Made by a program: the position numbers and the translations under genes. From the NCBI RefSeq assembly GCF_030657435.1, contig NZ_JAUTWS010000003.1:124001-188000 (forward strand): 64,000 bases of DNA, given 5' to 3'. Every line of letters starts with the position of its first letter. Position 1 is the first letter of the stretch. Below the pieces are notes generated by a model that saw only the letters and a program-made list of their open reading frames with translations, was not told the DNA's origin and ran no database searches. Of this stretch, positions 48,607 through 58,628 are shown piece by piece. The DNA comes from Paracraurococcus lichenis (GTDB taxonomy: Bacteria; Pseudomonadota; Alphaproteobacteria; Acetobacterales; Acetobacteraceae).

Positions 48607-50043
48607 TCAGCTCCTGCCGCGCAGCGGGATCTCTTGCAGCCGCAGCGCCGCGATGAGGCAGAGCGCCGCAATCCCGCCGGCCGCGAGGAAGACCACCGAG
48701 AAGGCCGCCGCCGCCTGCTCGGGCGACGCCGTGCCGCCCGGGCCCAGCCGCCCGAGCAGCAGCGCCGAGAGCAGCGCCACGCCGAAGGCCCCGCCCATCA
48801 GCCGGAAGAACATCATGCAGGCCACCGCGACGCCGCCGTCGCGGGGATCGACCGCATTCTGGATGGTGACGGTGATGGGCGAGAACTGGCAGCCGAAGCC
48901 AAGGCCGAGCGCCAGCGTCACCGCCGTGTCCAGCAGCAGCGAGTGGCCGAGGCCGACCAAGGCGACCACCAGGCACATGGCCAGCGCGGTCGAGGTGCCG
49001 AGGATCGGCAGCGCCCGGTAGCGCCCGGTCCTCGTCACCGCGAGGCCCGCCAGGAAGCTGCCGCTGACGCTGCCGAGCGTCATGGCGATCATGCGCAGCC
49101 CCGCCTGCTTGGCCGAGAGACCGGCGACCATCTGGTAGGCGAGCGGCACCAGCACCGTCAGCGCCATCATCACCATGGACGCCAAGCCGGTGATGACGAT
49201 GGCCGTCGTGAAGATGCCGTTGCGGAAGAGGTGCAGCGGCAGCATCGGCTGCGGCGCCGCCCGCTCCTGCAGGATCAGCGCGGCGGTGCCGGCGATGCCG
49301 AGCGCGAAGCAGCCCCAGGCGGCGGGGGAGAGCCAGTCGCCGCTGCGCTGGATCAGCGTGATGCCGATCAGCACCGGCGTGCAGGCCAGCACGATCAGCG
49401 CCGCGCCCGGCCAGTCGATCCTCGGCCGCTTGCCCGGCAGCGGCAGCCGCCGAAGCTGGAAATACGTCGCGGCGAAGGCGGCGGCGCCGAGCGGCAGGTT
49501 GATCCAGAAGATCCAGTGCCAGGACAGGTACTCGACGAAGAGGCCGCCCAGCACCGGCCCGCAGATATTGGCGGTCGCGAAGGTGCCGGAGAGGTAGCCC
49601 TGCACCTTGCCGCGTTCCCGCGGCGGCAGGATGTCGCCGACCACCGCCAGCGAGATGGCGCGCAGCCCGCCGCCGCCGAGGCCCTGCACCACCCGCATCA
49701 GGATCAGCATCGGCATGGACTGCGCCAGCGCCGAGAGCATGGCGCCGAGCACGAAGAGCGAGATCGAGACCAGCAGCACCGGCCGCCGGCCATAGAGGTC
49801 CGACAGCCGCCCATAGATCGGCGTGGTGACCGTGGAGGCGATGAGATAGGCGCTGACCACCCAGGGCAGCAGCGCCCAGCCGCCGAGATCGCCCGCGATG
49901 GTCGAGAGCGCCGTCGCGACGATGGTCTGGTCGAGGCTCGAGAGGAAGAGGGCGAGCGTCAGCCCGAGCACGATCAGCCGGACCTCGCCGGGGCTGAACA
50001 GGGACGAAGAGGAGGGATCCGGAGTGTCGCGCACGATGCGCAC
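48607..50043 (-). CDS. DHA2-type (14-helix) MFS multidrug transporter
   Basis: A 478-residue inner-membrane protein with about 14 helices. The motif ALFLSSLDQTIVATALSTIAGDLGG is the hallmark of the QacA/EmrB (DHA2) family; later ISLAVVGDILPPRERGKVQGYL and FGCQFSPITV fit too. These pumps export drugs or metabolites with protons. GTG at 50043 starts the frame. A periplasmic adaptor of the EmrA type is not adjacent. It is convergent with the xylanase operon. Confidence 0.85.
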   Translation of the reverse strand: MRIVRDTPDPSSSSLFSPGEVRLIVLGLTLALFLSSLDQTIVATALSTIAGDLGGWALLPWVVSAYLIASTVTTPIYGRLSDLYGRRPVLLVSISLFVLGAMLSALAQSMPMLILMRVVQGLGGGGLRAISLAVVGDILPPRERGKVQGYLSGTFATANICGPVLGGLFVEYLSWHWIFWINLPLGAAAFAATYFQLRRLPLPGKRPRIDWPGAALIVLACTPVLIGITLIQRSGDWLSPAAWGCFALGIAGTAALILQERAAPQPMLPLHLFRNGIFTTAIVITGLASMVMMALTVLVPLAYQMVAGLSAKQAGLRMIAMTLGSVSGSFLAGLAVTRTGRYRALPILGTSTALAMCLVVALVGLGHSLLLDTAVTLALGLGFGCQFSPITVTIQNAVDPRDGGVAVACMMFFRLMGGAFGVALLSALLLGRLGPGGTASPEQAAAAFSVVFLAAGGIAALCLIAALRLQEIPLRGRS

Positions 50044-50153
50044 AGGCTAGAGTAGATGGCCGCGGCGCGGAAACCGGGTCTCCTGCGGGCCTCCTTGCGC
50101 TGCGCGGCCAGGGCGAAGGCGCCCCGGGCGGACCCGCCCGGGGCGGGGCCGGC

Positions 50154-51233
50154 TCAGCTCCGCGCCGCCTCGGCGAAGGCGAAGGTCTCGTAGGCGTTCT
50201 CCGCCACGCGGAACCACTGGTACTGCTCGTTCCGGAAGGCCCGGTAGTTCTCGTAGACCTTCTTGAAGTTCGGGTTCTTCGCAGACAGGTCGTCGTAGAG
50301 GCCATGCGCCTCGCGCCAGGCGGCCTGCAGCACCTCCCGCGGCCAGGCGCGGAGCTGCGCGCCGCCGGCGATCACCCGCCGCAGGGCCGGCGGGTTGAGC
50401 GCATCGAATCTGGCGTTCTGGTCGGTGTCGATCTCGCCCAGCGCCACCTCGACCGCCGTGCGGTAATGCGGCGGCAGCGCGTTCCAGGCCTGCCGGTTGG
50501 CGATGAAGCCACCCATGGAGCAGGGCTCCCAGAAGCCGGGCGCGTAGTAGAAGCGGGCGATGCGGTTCAGCCCCAGCTTCTCATCGTCATAGGGGCCGAT
50601 GAACTCGGCGGCGTCGATCACGCCGCGCTCCAGCGAGGGATAGATGTCGCCCGGCGCGATCTGCGTCGGCACCGCGCCCAGCCGCTCGAACACCAGGCCG
50701 CCGAGGCCGGCGATGCGGAACTTCAGGCCGCGGACGTCGTCGAGGCTGCGGATCTCCTTGCGGAACCAGCCGCCCATCTGGACGCCGGTATCGCCGAAAT
50801 TCATGAAGACGCAGTTGAAGGCGGAGAACATCTCATCCGCCAGCTTCATGCCGTCGCCATAGCGCATCCAGGCGGCCATCTGCCGGCGGTTCATGCCGAA
50901 GGGCACGCAGGTGAAGAAGGCGAGCGCCGGCTCCTTGCCGAAATAGAACAGCGCCGGGCTATGGCCGCATTCGACCGAGCCCTGCTGCACGGAATCCAGC
51001 ACCTGCAGCGCCGGCACGATCTCCCCGGCGGGGGAGGGGGTGATGCGGAACTTGCCGTCCGTCAGCTCGGCGACGCGCCGGCCCAGCCGCTCGCAACTGC
51101 CATAGAGGATGTCGAGGTTGCGCGGGAAGCTGCTCGGCATGCGCCAGCGCACCTCCGGGTTGCCCTGCGCGACGGCCGGCGCGGCAAGTGCCACGGCGCC
51201 CCCGGCGGCGCCGAGGAAAATTCTGCGATCCAA
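50154..51233 (-). CDS. TRAP transporter substrate-binding protein (DctP family, TTG start)
   Basis: A 359-residue periplasmic receptor. The Tat-like signal is DRRIFLGAAGGAVALAAPAVAQ. The mature protein has the DctP pattern: VRWRMPSSFPRNLDILYG, GVQMGGWFRKEIRSLDDVRGLKFRIAGLGG with the carboxylate-binding Arg, and PGFWEPCSMGGFIANRQAW. TTG at 51233 is preceded by GGGAGG at 8 bases and begins the signal; ATG at 51275 would add 14 polar residues before it. It diverges from the uronate dehydrogenase gene, suggesting a sugar acid ligand. The membrane subunits (DctQ/DctM) are not in the window. Confidence 0.82.
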   Translation of the reverse strand: MDRRIFLGAAGGAVALAAPAVAQGNPEVRWRMPSSFPRNLDILYGSCERLGRRVAELTDGKFRITPSPAGEIVPALQVLDSVQQGSVECGHSPALFYFGKEPALAFFTCVPFGMNRRQMAAWMRYGDGMKLADEMFSAFNCVFMNFGDTGVQMGGWFRKEIRSLDDVRGLKFRIAGLGGLVFERLGAVPTQIAPGDIYPSLERGVIDAAEFIGPYDDEKLGLNRIARFYYAPGFWEPCSMGGFIANRQAWNALPPHYRTAVEVALGEIDTDQNARFDALNPPALRRVIAGGAQLRAWPREVLQAAWREAHGLYDDLSAKNPNFKKVYENYRAFRNEQYQWFRVAENAYETFAFAEAARS

Positions 51234-51453
51234 GATGAAGCCTCCCTGTCGCCGTCGTTGCGGCATACGCTTCATTGTCGAAATTGCCGGGATGAAGCAA
51301 TAAAAATCTCGCTCAGGCCGTGCTGGGGGACGCTTTCGGTCGTCGGCGCGGTCGCGGCTTGCGGCGCGGCATGGCGCCGGCGCTGCTCACCCGACCCCTT
51401 CACCCTGCCTGGGCCGCGGTGCAGTCTGCCCGGCCCTTCGAGGAGCCGATTCC

Positions 51454-52299
51454 ATGTTCGCAGCCCCCGCCAAGCCCGTCCTCCTCACCGGCGCCTCCGG
51501 CAATCTCGGCCGCGTCCTCGCGCGCGAGCTGGCGGCGCGCGGCTGGACACTGCGGCTGACCGACCTCGCCCCCTTCCCGGACCCGCTGCCCGAGCGCGCG
51601 GTCTTCGAGCGCATGGACCTCGCCGATGGCATCGGCCTGTTGCGCCAGGCCGAGGGCTGCGGCGCCATCCTGCATTTCGGCGGTGTCAGCGTGGAGCAGC
51701 CCTTCGGCACGGTGCTCGGGCCGAACATCCAGGGGCTCTATCATGTCTACGAAGCCGCCCGGCGGGAGAAGGCGCGCGTGCTCTTCGCCAGTTCCAACCA
51801 CAGCATCGGCTTCCACGAACGCCCGGGCCAGGCCAACGAACGCATCGACGTGGACTGCGCCTTCCGCCCGGATGGCTACTATGGCCTGTCCAAGGCCTAT
51901 GGCGAGCTGATGGGCCGGCTCTACTGGGACAAGCACGGCGTCGAGAACGTCAATATCCGCATCGGCTCCTGCTTCCCGGAGCCGACCGAGGCGCGGATGC
52001 TCTCCACCTGGCTGTCCTATGCCGACCTGGTGCGGCTGGTGGACTGCGCCGTCACCGCGCCGCGCAGCGGCCATTGCGTGATCTGGGCCTGCTCGGACAA
52101 CCCCGCGAGCTTCTGGGGCCGGGACCACCGCGACCGCATCGGCTGGCAGCCGCAGGACAGCGCCGAGGCCTGGCGCGCCAAGGTCGGCCACATCACCTCC
52201 GGCAATCCGGTGATCGAGCGCTACCAGGGCGGCGGCTACACCGCGATCGGCTATTCGCGGCAGACGCCCTCCGCCCGCGACGCCTTCGACCTCGACTGA
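51454..52299 (+). CDS. udh: Uronate dehydrogenase-like NAD-dependent enzyme
   Basis: A 281-residue extended short-chain dehydrogenase. It has the nucleotide motif LLTGASGNLGRVLAREL, the active-site YGLSKAYGE (Tyr-x3-Lys) and the family-specific FASSNHSIGF, NIQGLYHVYEAAR, RIGSCFPEPTEARMLSTWL and IGWQPQDSAEAWR. These match uronate dehydrogenases, which oxidise galacturonate or glucuronate to the aldarolactone. It overlaps the aldose 1-epimerase start (TGATG) and diverges from the TRAP receptor, forming a small uronate module. Confidence 0.85.
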   Translation: MFAAPAKPVLLTGASGNLGRVLARELAARGWTLRLTDLAPFPDPLPERAVFERMDLADGIGLLRQAEGCGAILHFGGVSVEQPFGTVLGPNIQGLYHVYEAARREKARVLFASSNHSIGFHERPGQANERIDVDCAFRPDGYYGLSKAYGELMGRLYWDKHGVENVNIRIGSCFPEPTEARMLSTWLSYADLVRLVDCAVTAPRSGHCVIWACSDNPASFWGRDHRDRIGWQPQDSAEAWRAKVGHITSGNPVIERYQGGGYTAIGYSRQTPSARDAFDLD

Positions 52300-53177
52300 T
52301 GGAGAGCATGGCGGCGGCCGGCGGCCTGGTCCTCGCCGGCGGCGGTTGGGAGGCGGCGCTGCTGCCGGGGCAGGGGGCGGCGATGGCGCGGCTGGCTTGG
52401 CGCGGGCGCGACATCCTCGTGCCCCTGCCGCACGGCGCCGACCCGAATGGCAGCTTCGCCGGCGCCTTCCTCATGGCGCCCTGGACCAACCGGCTGGACG
52501 CGGGGCGCCTGCCGGTCGCCGGCACCACCTACCACCTGCCGGTCAACCGCATCGTCGACGACACCGCCATCCACGGCCTGGTGCGCGATGCCGCCTGGAC
52601 CGTGGAGGCGCAGTCGGGCAGCCACGCGGTGCTGGCGCAAACGGGCGATGCCGAGGCCGCCGGCATTCCCTGGCACTGGCAGGCGCGGCTGGAGGTATCG
52701 CTGGATGCCGCCGGCGCCGCGGTCGCGCTGACGCTCGGCAATGCCGGCGCGCTGCCCTTTCCCTTCGGCTGCGGCTGGCATCCCTTCTTCCTCCGGCCCG
52801 CCGGCACGCGGCTGCGCTTCGCCGCCGGCACGCTCTTCGCCCGCGACGCCCGCTGCCTGCCCATCGCGGCGCAGCCCAGCACCGGCGTGGACGGCGACGA
52901 AGCAGCCTATGAGGGGCTGGACACGCATTTCGCCGGCTGGGACGGGGTGGCGGAGATCCGCCGCCCCGACCTGGCGCTGCGCATCGCGGCGGCGGGCGCC
53001 TGGGCCGGCAACCTGCAGGTCTTCGCGCCGGCGGGCAGCGGCATCCTCTGCGTCGAGCCGGTCAGCCACGTGCCGGATGCGCCGAACCGCCCCGATTTCG
53101 CGCGTTTCGGCCCGCTCGGCATGCTCGCGCCGGGCGAGTCGCTGCAGGCACGGGTGCTGCTCTCCGCCACGGATTGA
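52299..53177 (+). CDS. Aldose 1-epimerase (galactose mutarotase-like)
   Basis: A 292-residue beta-supersandwich mutarotase. Key parts are MAPWTNRLDAGRLPVAG (substrate Arg/Asn near residues 65-70), the conserved DDTAIHGLVRDAAW with a His and CGWHPFFLRPAG with the second His, and CVEPVSHVPDAPN with the catalytic Glu near the end. Mutarotases convert alpha and beta anomers of sugars or sugar acids, which fits the upstream uronate dehydrogenase, since that enzyme acts on one anomer. ATG at 52299 overlaps the udh stop by one base. Confidence 0.85.
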   Translation: MESMAAAGGLVLAGGGWEAALLPGQGAAMARLAWRGRDILVPLPHGADPNGSFAGAFLMAPWTNRLDAGRLPVAGTTYHLPVNRIVDDTAIHGLVRDAAWTVEAQSGSHAVLAQTGDAEAAGIPWHWQARLEVSLDAAGAAVALTLGNAGALPFPFGCGWHPFFLRPAGTRLRFAAGTLFARDARCLPIAAQPSTGVDGDEAAYEGLDTHFAGWDGVAEIRRPDLALRIAAAGAWAGNLQVFAPAGSGILCVEPVSHVPDAPNRPDFARFGPLGMLAPGESLQARVLLSATD

Positions 53178-53357
53178 TGCGCGCGGCCGTCGACGGCGAC
53201 TCGTCGGCGGTCGCGCGCCCATCGCAGCCGCCGCGCGACGCGCCGACCGCTGCGCCGCTGCCGCAGTGATGAACCGACGCGCGCCGTATGGCGGCGCGCG
53301 GGAACGCTTGCCGTGTCGTGACGTTGCCAGACGCAACCGCCACAGACGGGCAACAGC

Positions 53358-55286
53358 ATGGCCGGCGTCGCACGCAAATCCGATCCCGCACTTTGGGAGC
53401 AGGTGAAGGCCGAGATCACCGCGGGCGACAAGGGCGGCAAGCCCGGTCAGTGGTCGGCGCGCAAGGCGCAGATGGCCAGCCACGAATACCAGGCGCGCGG
53501 CGGCGGCTATATCGGCCGGCAATCGCCCGACAACCATCTTCGGGAATGGACCGAGGAGGAATGGGGCACGCGCTCCGGCGGAAAGTCGCTGGAAACGGGC
53601 GAGCGCTACCTGCCCAGGGCGGCGCGCGAAGGGCTGAGCCGGGACGAGTACGACCGCAGCACCGCAGCCAAGCGGCAGGACCTCGCGCATGGCCGGCAGT
53701 TCTCGGCGCAGCCGCGCGACGTCGCCGCCAAGGCCGGCAAGGCACGGCGCGACTCGCACCGCCGGGACCACAACGGGAGAGGCAATGGCATGGCAGAGAC
53801 GGAGGACGATGCGGCGCGGAACTTCCGCGATCTGGTGAACATGAGCGCGGCGCAGATGCGCCGCTGGCTGGAGACCGAGGACAGCCAGGGCGTCGGCTGG
53901 GTGCATGAGGGCGAGGAGGAAGCGGTCGGCCACCAGTCCGGCCGGCAGATCCTGGAGATCCTCGAGCGCGGCAACCTGGCCGAGGCGGACGCGGCCTTCC
54001 TGCACAAGGTGGTCGGCTACATCCGCCGCCACCTGGCGCAGCGGCCGGAGGGCGACATCGAGCATACGCGCTGGCGCTACTCGCTGATGAACTGGGGACA
54101 CGACCCGATGCAGGACAGCGACACGAGGCAGGACGAGGCGGAGGAACACGCCATGCAGGACGAGAGCGGCGAGACGGAGCGCACCGAGGCGCAGCCGGAG
54201 GAAGGCGAGCCGCAACCGCGCCGGCGCCGGGCGACCGGCACGCGCCGCCCGCGCGCCGCCGCCGCCGAGGGCGAGGGCGAGGCGGCACCGAAGCCGCGGC
54301 GCACCCGCCGCACCGCGGCATCCGGCGCAGAGGGCGAGGACGCACCGAAGCCGCGCCGCGGCCGCCGTGCCGCCGCATCCGCCGGGGAGGGCGAGGAGAA
54401 GCCGCGCCGCGGCCGCCGCGCCGCCGCATCCGCCGGGGAGGGCGAGGAGAAGCCGCGTCGCGGCCGCCGCAGCGCCGCGTCCGGCGGCGACGGCGAGGCG
54501 GCGCCGAAGCAGCGCCGCACCCGCCGCACCGCCGCGGCGAGCGATGAAGGCGAAGCCGCGCCGGCGCGCCGCACCCGCCGTACCGGCACCGCCACCCGCG
54601 GTGCCGCCGGCCGCACTGCGGCCGCGGCCAAGGGCGGCCGCGCCAGCGCCGGCACGGCGAAGCGCTCGGCCAGCGGCACGGGGCGCGGCCGCGCCGCGGC
54701 GAAGCCCGCCGCCAAGCGGGCGACCGGCACGCGCGGCAAGGCGACGGCCTCCACCCGCGGCACCGGCACGGCGCGCAAGACGACGCGCACCACCGCCGCG
54801 GCCAAGGGCGGCGCCGCGCGCGGCGCCCGCAAGGCCACGACGGCGCGCGGCGCCGCCAGGACCGGCACCACCCGCGGCACCGCGGCGAAGCGCGGGACGG
54901 GCGCTACCCGCGGCACGGCGGCCAAGCGCGCGACCGGCACCCGCGGCACGGGCACTGCCGCCAAGCGCGGCACCGGCACGGCGGCGAAGCGCGGTACCGG
55001 GACCGCAGCGAAGCGCGGCGCGGCGGCCAAGCGTGGCACCGGCACCGCCGCCAAGCGCTCGACCGGCACCGCGGCGAAGCGCACGACGGGCGGCACTGCC
55101 AAGCGCGCGACGGCCGGCACCGCGAAGCGCGGCACCGCCGGCAAGGGCGCGGCCACGGCAAAGCGCGGCACCGGCGCCAAGCGCGGCACCGGCGCGGCCG
55201 GGCGCACCGCCGCGGCGGCCAAGGGCGGGCGGGCCAGCGGCGGGGCGCGGCGCGGCAGCACGACGCGCGGCCGCAGCCGCGACTGA
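53358..55286 (+). CDS. DUF5872-DUF3140 fusion with a long histone H1-like tail
   Basis: A 642-residue basic protein in three parts. Residues about 8-130 fit DUF5872 (DPALWEQVKAEITAGDKGGK, GQWSARKAQM, GGGYIGR). Residues about 155-250 fit DUF3140 (FRDLVNMSAAQMRRWLETED, VGHQSGRQILEILERG, RRHLAQRPEGDIEHTRWRYSL). From about 275 the sequence is low complexity: first Arg-rich blocks spaced by acidic GEGEE segments, including two 51-base tandem copies, then Ala/Lys/Arg/Gly/Thr-rich TAAKRGTG-like units. The tail resembles bacterial histone H1-like proteins and suggests DNA or RNA binding. The two domains usually occur as separate short proteins. Ends at 55286; monocistronic, with a double hairpin after it. 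Confidence 0.8.
   Translation: MAGVARKSDPALWEQVKAEITAGDKGGKPGQWSARKAQMASHEYQARGGGYIGRQSPDNHLREWTEEEWGTRSGGKSLETGERYLPRAAREGLSRDEYDRSTAAKRQDLAHGRQFSAQPRDVAAKAGKARRDSHRRDHNGRGNGMAETEDDAARNFRDLVNMSAAQMRRWLETEDSQGVGWVHEGEEEAVGHQSGRQILEILERGNLAEADAAFLHKVVGYIRRHLAQRPEGDIEHTRWRYSLMNWGHDPMQDSDTRQDEAEEHAMQDESGETERTEAQPEEGEPQPRRRRATGTRRPRAAAAEGEGEAAPKPRRTRRTAASGAEGEDAPKPRRGRRAAASAGEGEEKPRRGRRAAASAGEGEEKPRRGRRSAASGGDGEAAPKQRRTRRTAAASDEGEAAPARRTRRTGTATRGAAGRTAAAAKGGRASAGTAKRSASGTGRGRAAAKPAAKRATGTRGKATASTRGTGTARKTTRTTAAAKGGAARGARKATTARGAARTGTTRGTAAKRGTGATRGTAAKRATGTRGTGTAAKRGTGTAAKRGTGTAAKRGAAAKRGTGTAAKRSTGTAAKRTTGGTAKRATAGTAKRGTAGKGAATAKRGTGAKRGTGAAGRTAAAAKGGRASGGARRGSTTRGRSRD
54369..54470 (+). repeat. 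Two tandem 51-base copies in the acidic-basic region of the H1-like gene
   Basis: Each copy encodes AAASAGEGEEKPRRGRR. The copies differ by one visible base (C/T near 54458). Related but diverged copies lie on both sides. The pattern indicates recent unit duplication within the gene. Confidence 0.75.
54850..55270 (+). repeat. TAAKRGTG-type coding repeat array (H1-like tail)
   Basis: About a dozen imperfect units of 18-30 bases encode AAKRGTG or variants with Ser, Thr or Ala. They give a lysine/arginine-spaced tail with no acidic residues. Confidence 0.75.
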
Positions 55287-55305
55287 GTTCCGACTGCGCG
55301 TCTTG

Positions 55306-55352
55306 CCGGGGCGCTGCCCCGGACCCCGCGAAGGGGGCGAAGTCCCCCTTCG
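55306..55352. repeat. Two tandem GC-rich hairpins after the H1-like gene
   Basis: CCGGGGC/GCCCCGG around GCT (55306-55322), then CGAAGGGGG/CCCCCTTCG around CGAAGT (55329-55352), followed by AGACCCCCCTTTT. The layout is like the double hairpin at 36115-36164. It may act as a terminator for the H1-like gene; the T-run at 55362-55365 supports this. Confidence 0.55.
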
Positions 55353-55397
55353 AGACCCCCCTTTTCATGAAAGACACCGGGCCGCAGGTTGGGGCGC

Positions 55398-56546
55398 ATG
55401 AGCGCATCTCCTGGCACCACCCTGGTCCTCGGCGGCGGCATCATGGGCCTCTCCGCCGCCTGGGCGCTCGCCCGCGCCGGCACCGCCGTCCGCCTCGTCG
55501 AGCAGGACGGCATCCCCAACCCGCGCGGCGCCTCCTGCGACCACCACCGGCTGATCCGCCACACCTATGGCGCCGCTGTCGGCACCATGCGCATGGTGGA
55601 GGCCGCCTTCGCCGCCTGGGACCTGCTCTGGTCAGACTGCGGGGAACGGCTGGTGGTGGACGCCGGCGTGCTGGCGGTGGCCGAGGCGCCCGGCGGCTGG
55701 CTCGCCGAGAGCCGCGCCGCGCTGCGCGCCGACGGGCATGCCGCCGAGGACCTCTCCGCCGCCGAGGTGGCGCGGCGCTTCCCCATGCTCTCGCCCGAGG
55801 GCATCGCCGATGCCCTGCTGCTGCCGCACGGCGGCGTGCTGCTCGCCGACCGCATCCTGGCGGCGCTGCACCGGCGCTGCCTGGCGCTCGGCGTCACCTT
55901 CGAGACGGCGCGCGCCGTCGCGGTGGATCCCGCCCGTGCCAGGCTGCGCCTCGCCGATGGCGCGGAGCGCGGCGCCGACCTGCTGCTGGTCGCGGCCGGC
56001 CCCTGGGCGCCGCGCCTGCTGCCCGGCCTCGCCGGCCGCGTCACCGCCTCCCGCCAGACCGTGGTGCTGCTGGAGCCGCCGCCCGGCCGGCGTGAGGCCT
56101 GGGCCGCCATGCCCATGCTGCTCGACCTCGCCGCGGAGGGCGGCTTCTACCTGGTGCCGCCGGTTGCCGGCACGCCCGCCAAGATCGGCGACCACCGCTT
56201 CACCCTGCGGGGCGACCCGGAGGACGACCGCGCCGCGACGCCCGCCGAGGCGGAGGCGATCCTGGCCCTGGCCCGCCACCGCCTGCGCGACCTGCCGCAA
56301 TGCCGGGTGCTCGCGGCGCGCGCCTGCTATTACGAGGTCGAGCCGCGCGAGCGCATCCTGCTCGAGCCGCTCGGCCCCCGCGCCTGGGTGCTGACCGGCA
56401 CCTCCGGCCACGGCTTCAAATTCGGCCCGGTGCTCGGCCTCGGCTTCGCCCGGGCCATGGCGGCGCCGGCGCTGCAGGCGGCGCTGCCGGCCTGGGCGGC
56501 GGGGGAGGCGCCGCCGCCGCCCGGGCTGCTGCCCGCCCCCGGCTGA
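55398..56546 (+). CDS. FAD-dependent oxidoreductase, DAO/sarcosine oxidase-like
   Basis: A 382-residue flavoprotein of the DAO superfamily. The FAD site is TLVLGGGIMGLSAAWALARAG followed by an acidic residue at the end of the next strand (VRLVEQDG). CDHHRLIRHTYG resembles the sarcosine oxidase/N-methyl amino acid oxidase branch, which has a His-Arg-Leu-x-R motif here, and GTSGHGFKFGPVLG is the C-terminal FAD/Cys-type loop without the covalent Cys. It probably oxidises a secondary or N-methyl amino acid. ATG at 55398 was chosen; a TTG at 55389 is also in frame. It precedes the acyl-CoA dehydrogenase gene by 82 bases. Confidence 0.8.
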   Translation: MSASPGTTLVLGGGIMGLSAAWALARAGTAVRLVEQDGIPNPRGASCDHHRLIRHTYGAAVGTMRMVEAAFAAWDLLWSDCGERLVVDAGVLAVAEAPGGWLAESRAALRADGHAAEDLSAAEVARRFPMLSPEGIADALLLPHGGVLLADRILAALHRRCLALGVTFETARAVAVDPARARLRLADGAERGADLLLVAAGPWAPRLLPGLAGRVTASRQTVVLLEPPPGRREAWAAMPMLLDLAAEGGFYLVPPVAGTPAKIGDHRFTLRGDPEDDRAATPAEAEAILALARHRLRDLPQCRVLAARACYYEVEPRERILLEPLGPRAWVLTGTSGHGFKFGPVLGLGFARAMAAPALQAALPAWAAGEAPPPPGLLPAPG

Positions 56547-56628
56547 CACCGGCTTGGCTTGCCGCCCGGCGCACCCCATGGTGAATGCGCCGCGCCAGGG
56601 ATGCAGACAGGGGGCACAGGAAGACGCC

Positions 56629-58278
<1,650 letters not shown>

Positions 58279-58334
58279 CGCGGGGATGGCGCGGCATCCC
58301 CGCGCCCCGCGCATGCGGCGTGCCCTGTAAGTCT

Positions 58335-58358
58335 CGCCTGACACTTCAGTGTCAGGCG
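58335..58358. promoter_or_regulatory. 24-bp palindrome upstream of the carotenoid operon
   Basis: The arms CGCCTGACACT and AGTGTCAGGCG are perfect 11-base inverted repeats around TC. It lies 270 bases before the first carotenoid gene and 57 bases after the acyl-CoA dehydrogenase stop. It has no T-run and a 2-base centre too short for an RNA loop, so a protein-binding operator is the better reading. The rest of the 350-base gap (58279-58628) shows no other clear feature. Confidence 0.5.
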
Positions 58359-58628
58359 GATTGCACGTGACGTCTGGTCAACCCCGCGAAGCTCCGGTTT
58401 ATTGCGTCCGGGAATGCTTGCGGACGCGGCCCGGCGGGCCGGTCCGGGAGGGGGAGCCAGAATGGCCGCGCGGGACCGGAGCGCGCCGGGGATGTCCAGG
58501 GCCGGGCCGGCGCGAGGCCGGAGGCCAGGAAAAAAACCCGTGCCCGCGCGCCCTGCGCCCCTTCCCGAACCCGCCCTCGGCCGCATCTGCGACAGACCCG
58601 TCAGCCCGTCCAGGACCCGCCGCCGCGC

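Noticed and set aside
54369..55270. Tandem repeats considered as a CRISPR array
   Set aside because: The units are contiguous without spacers, keep the reading frame and encode a basic tail.
58335..58375. A PpsR/CrtJ site (TGT-N12-ACA) upstream of the carotenoid genes
   Set aside because: The nearest match ends in ACG rather than ACA and does not coincide with the palindrome.
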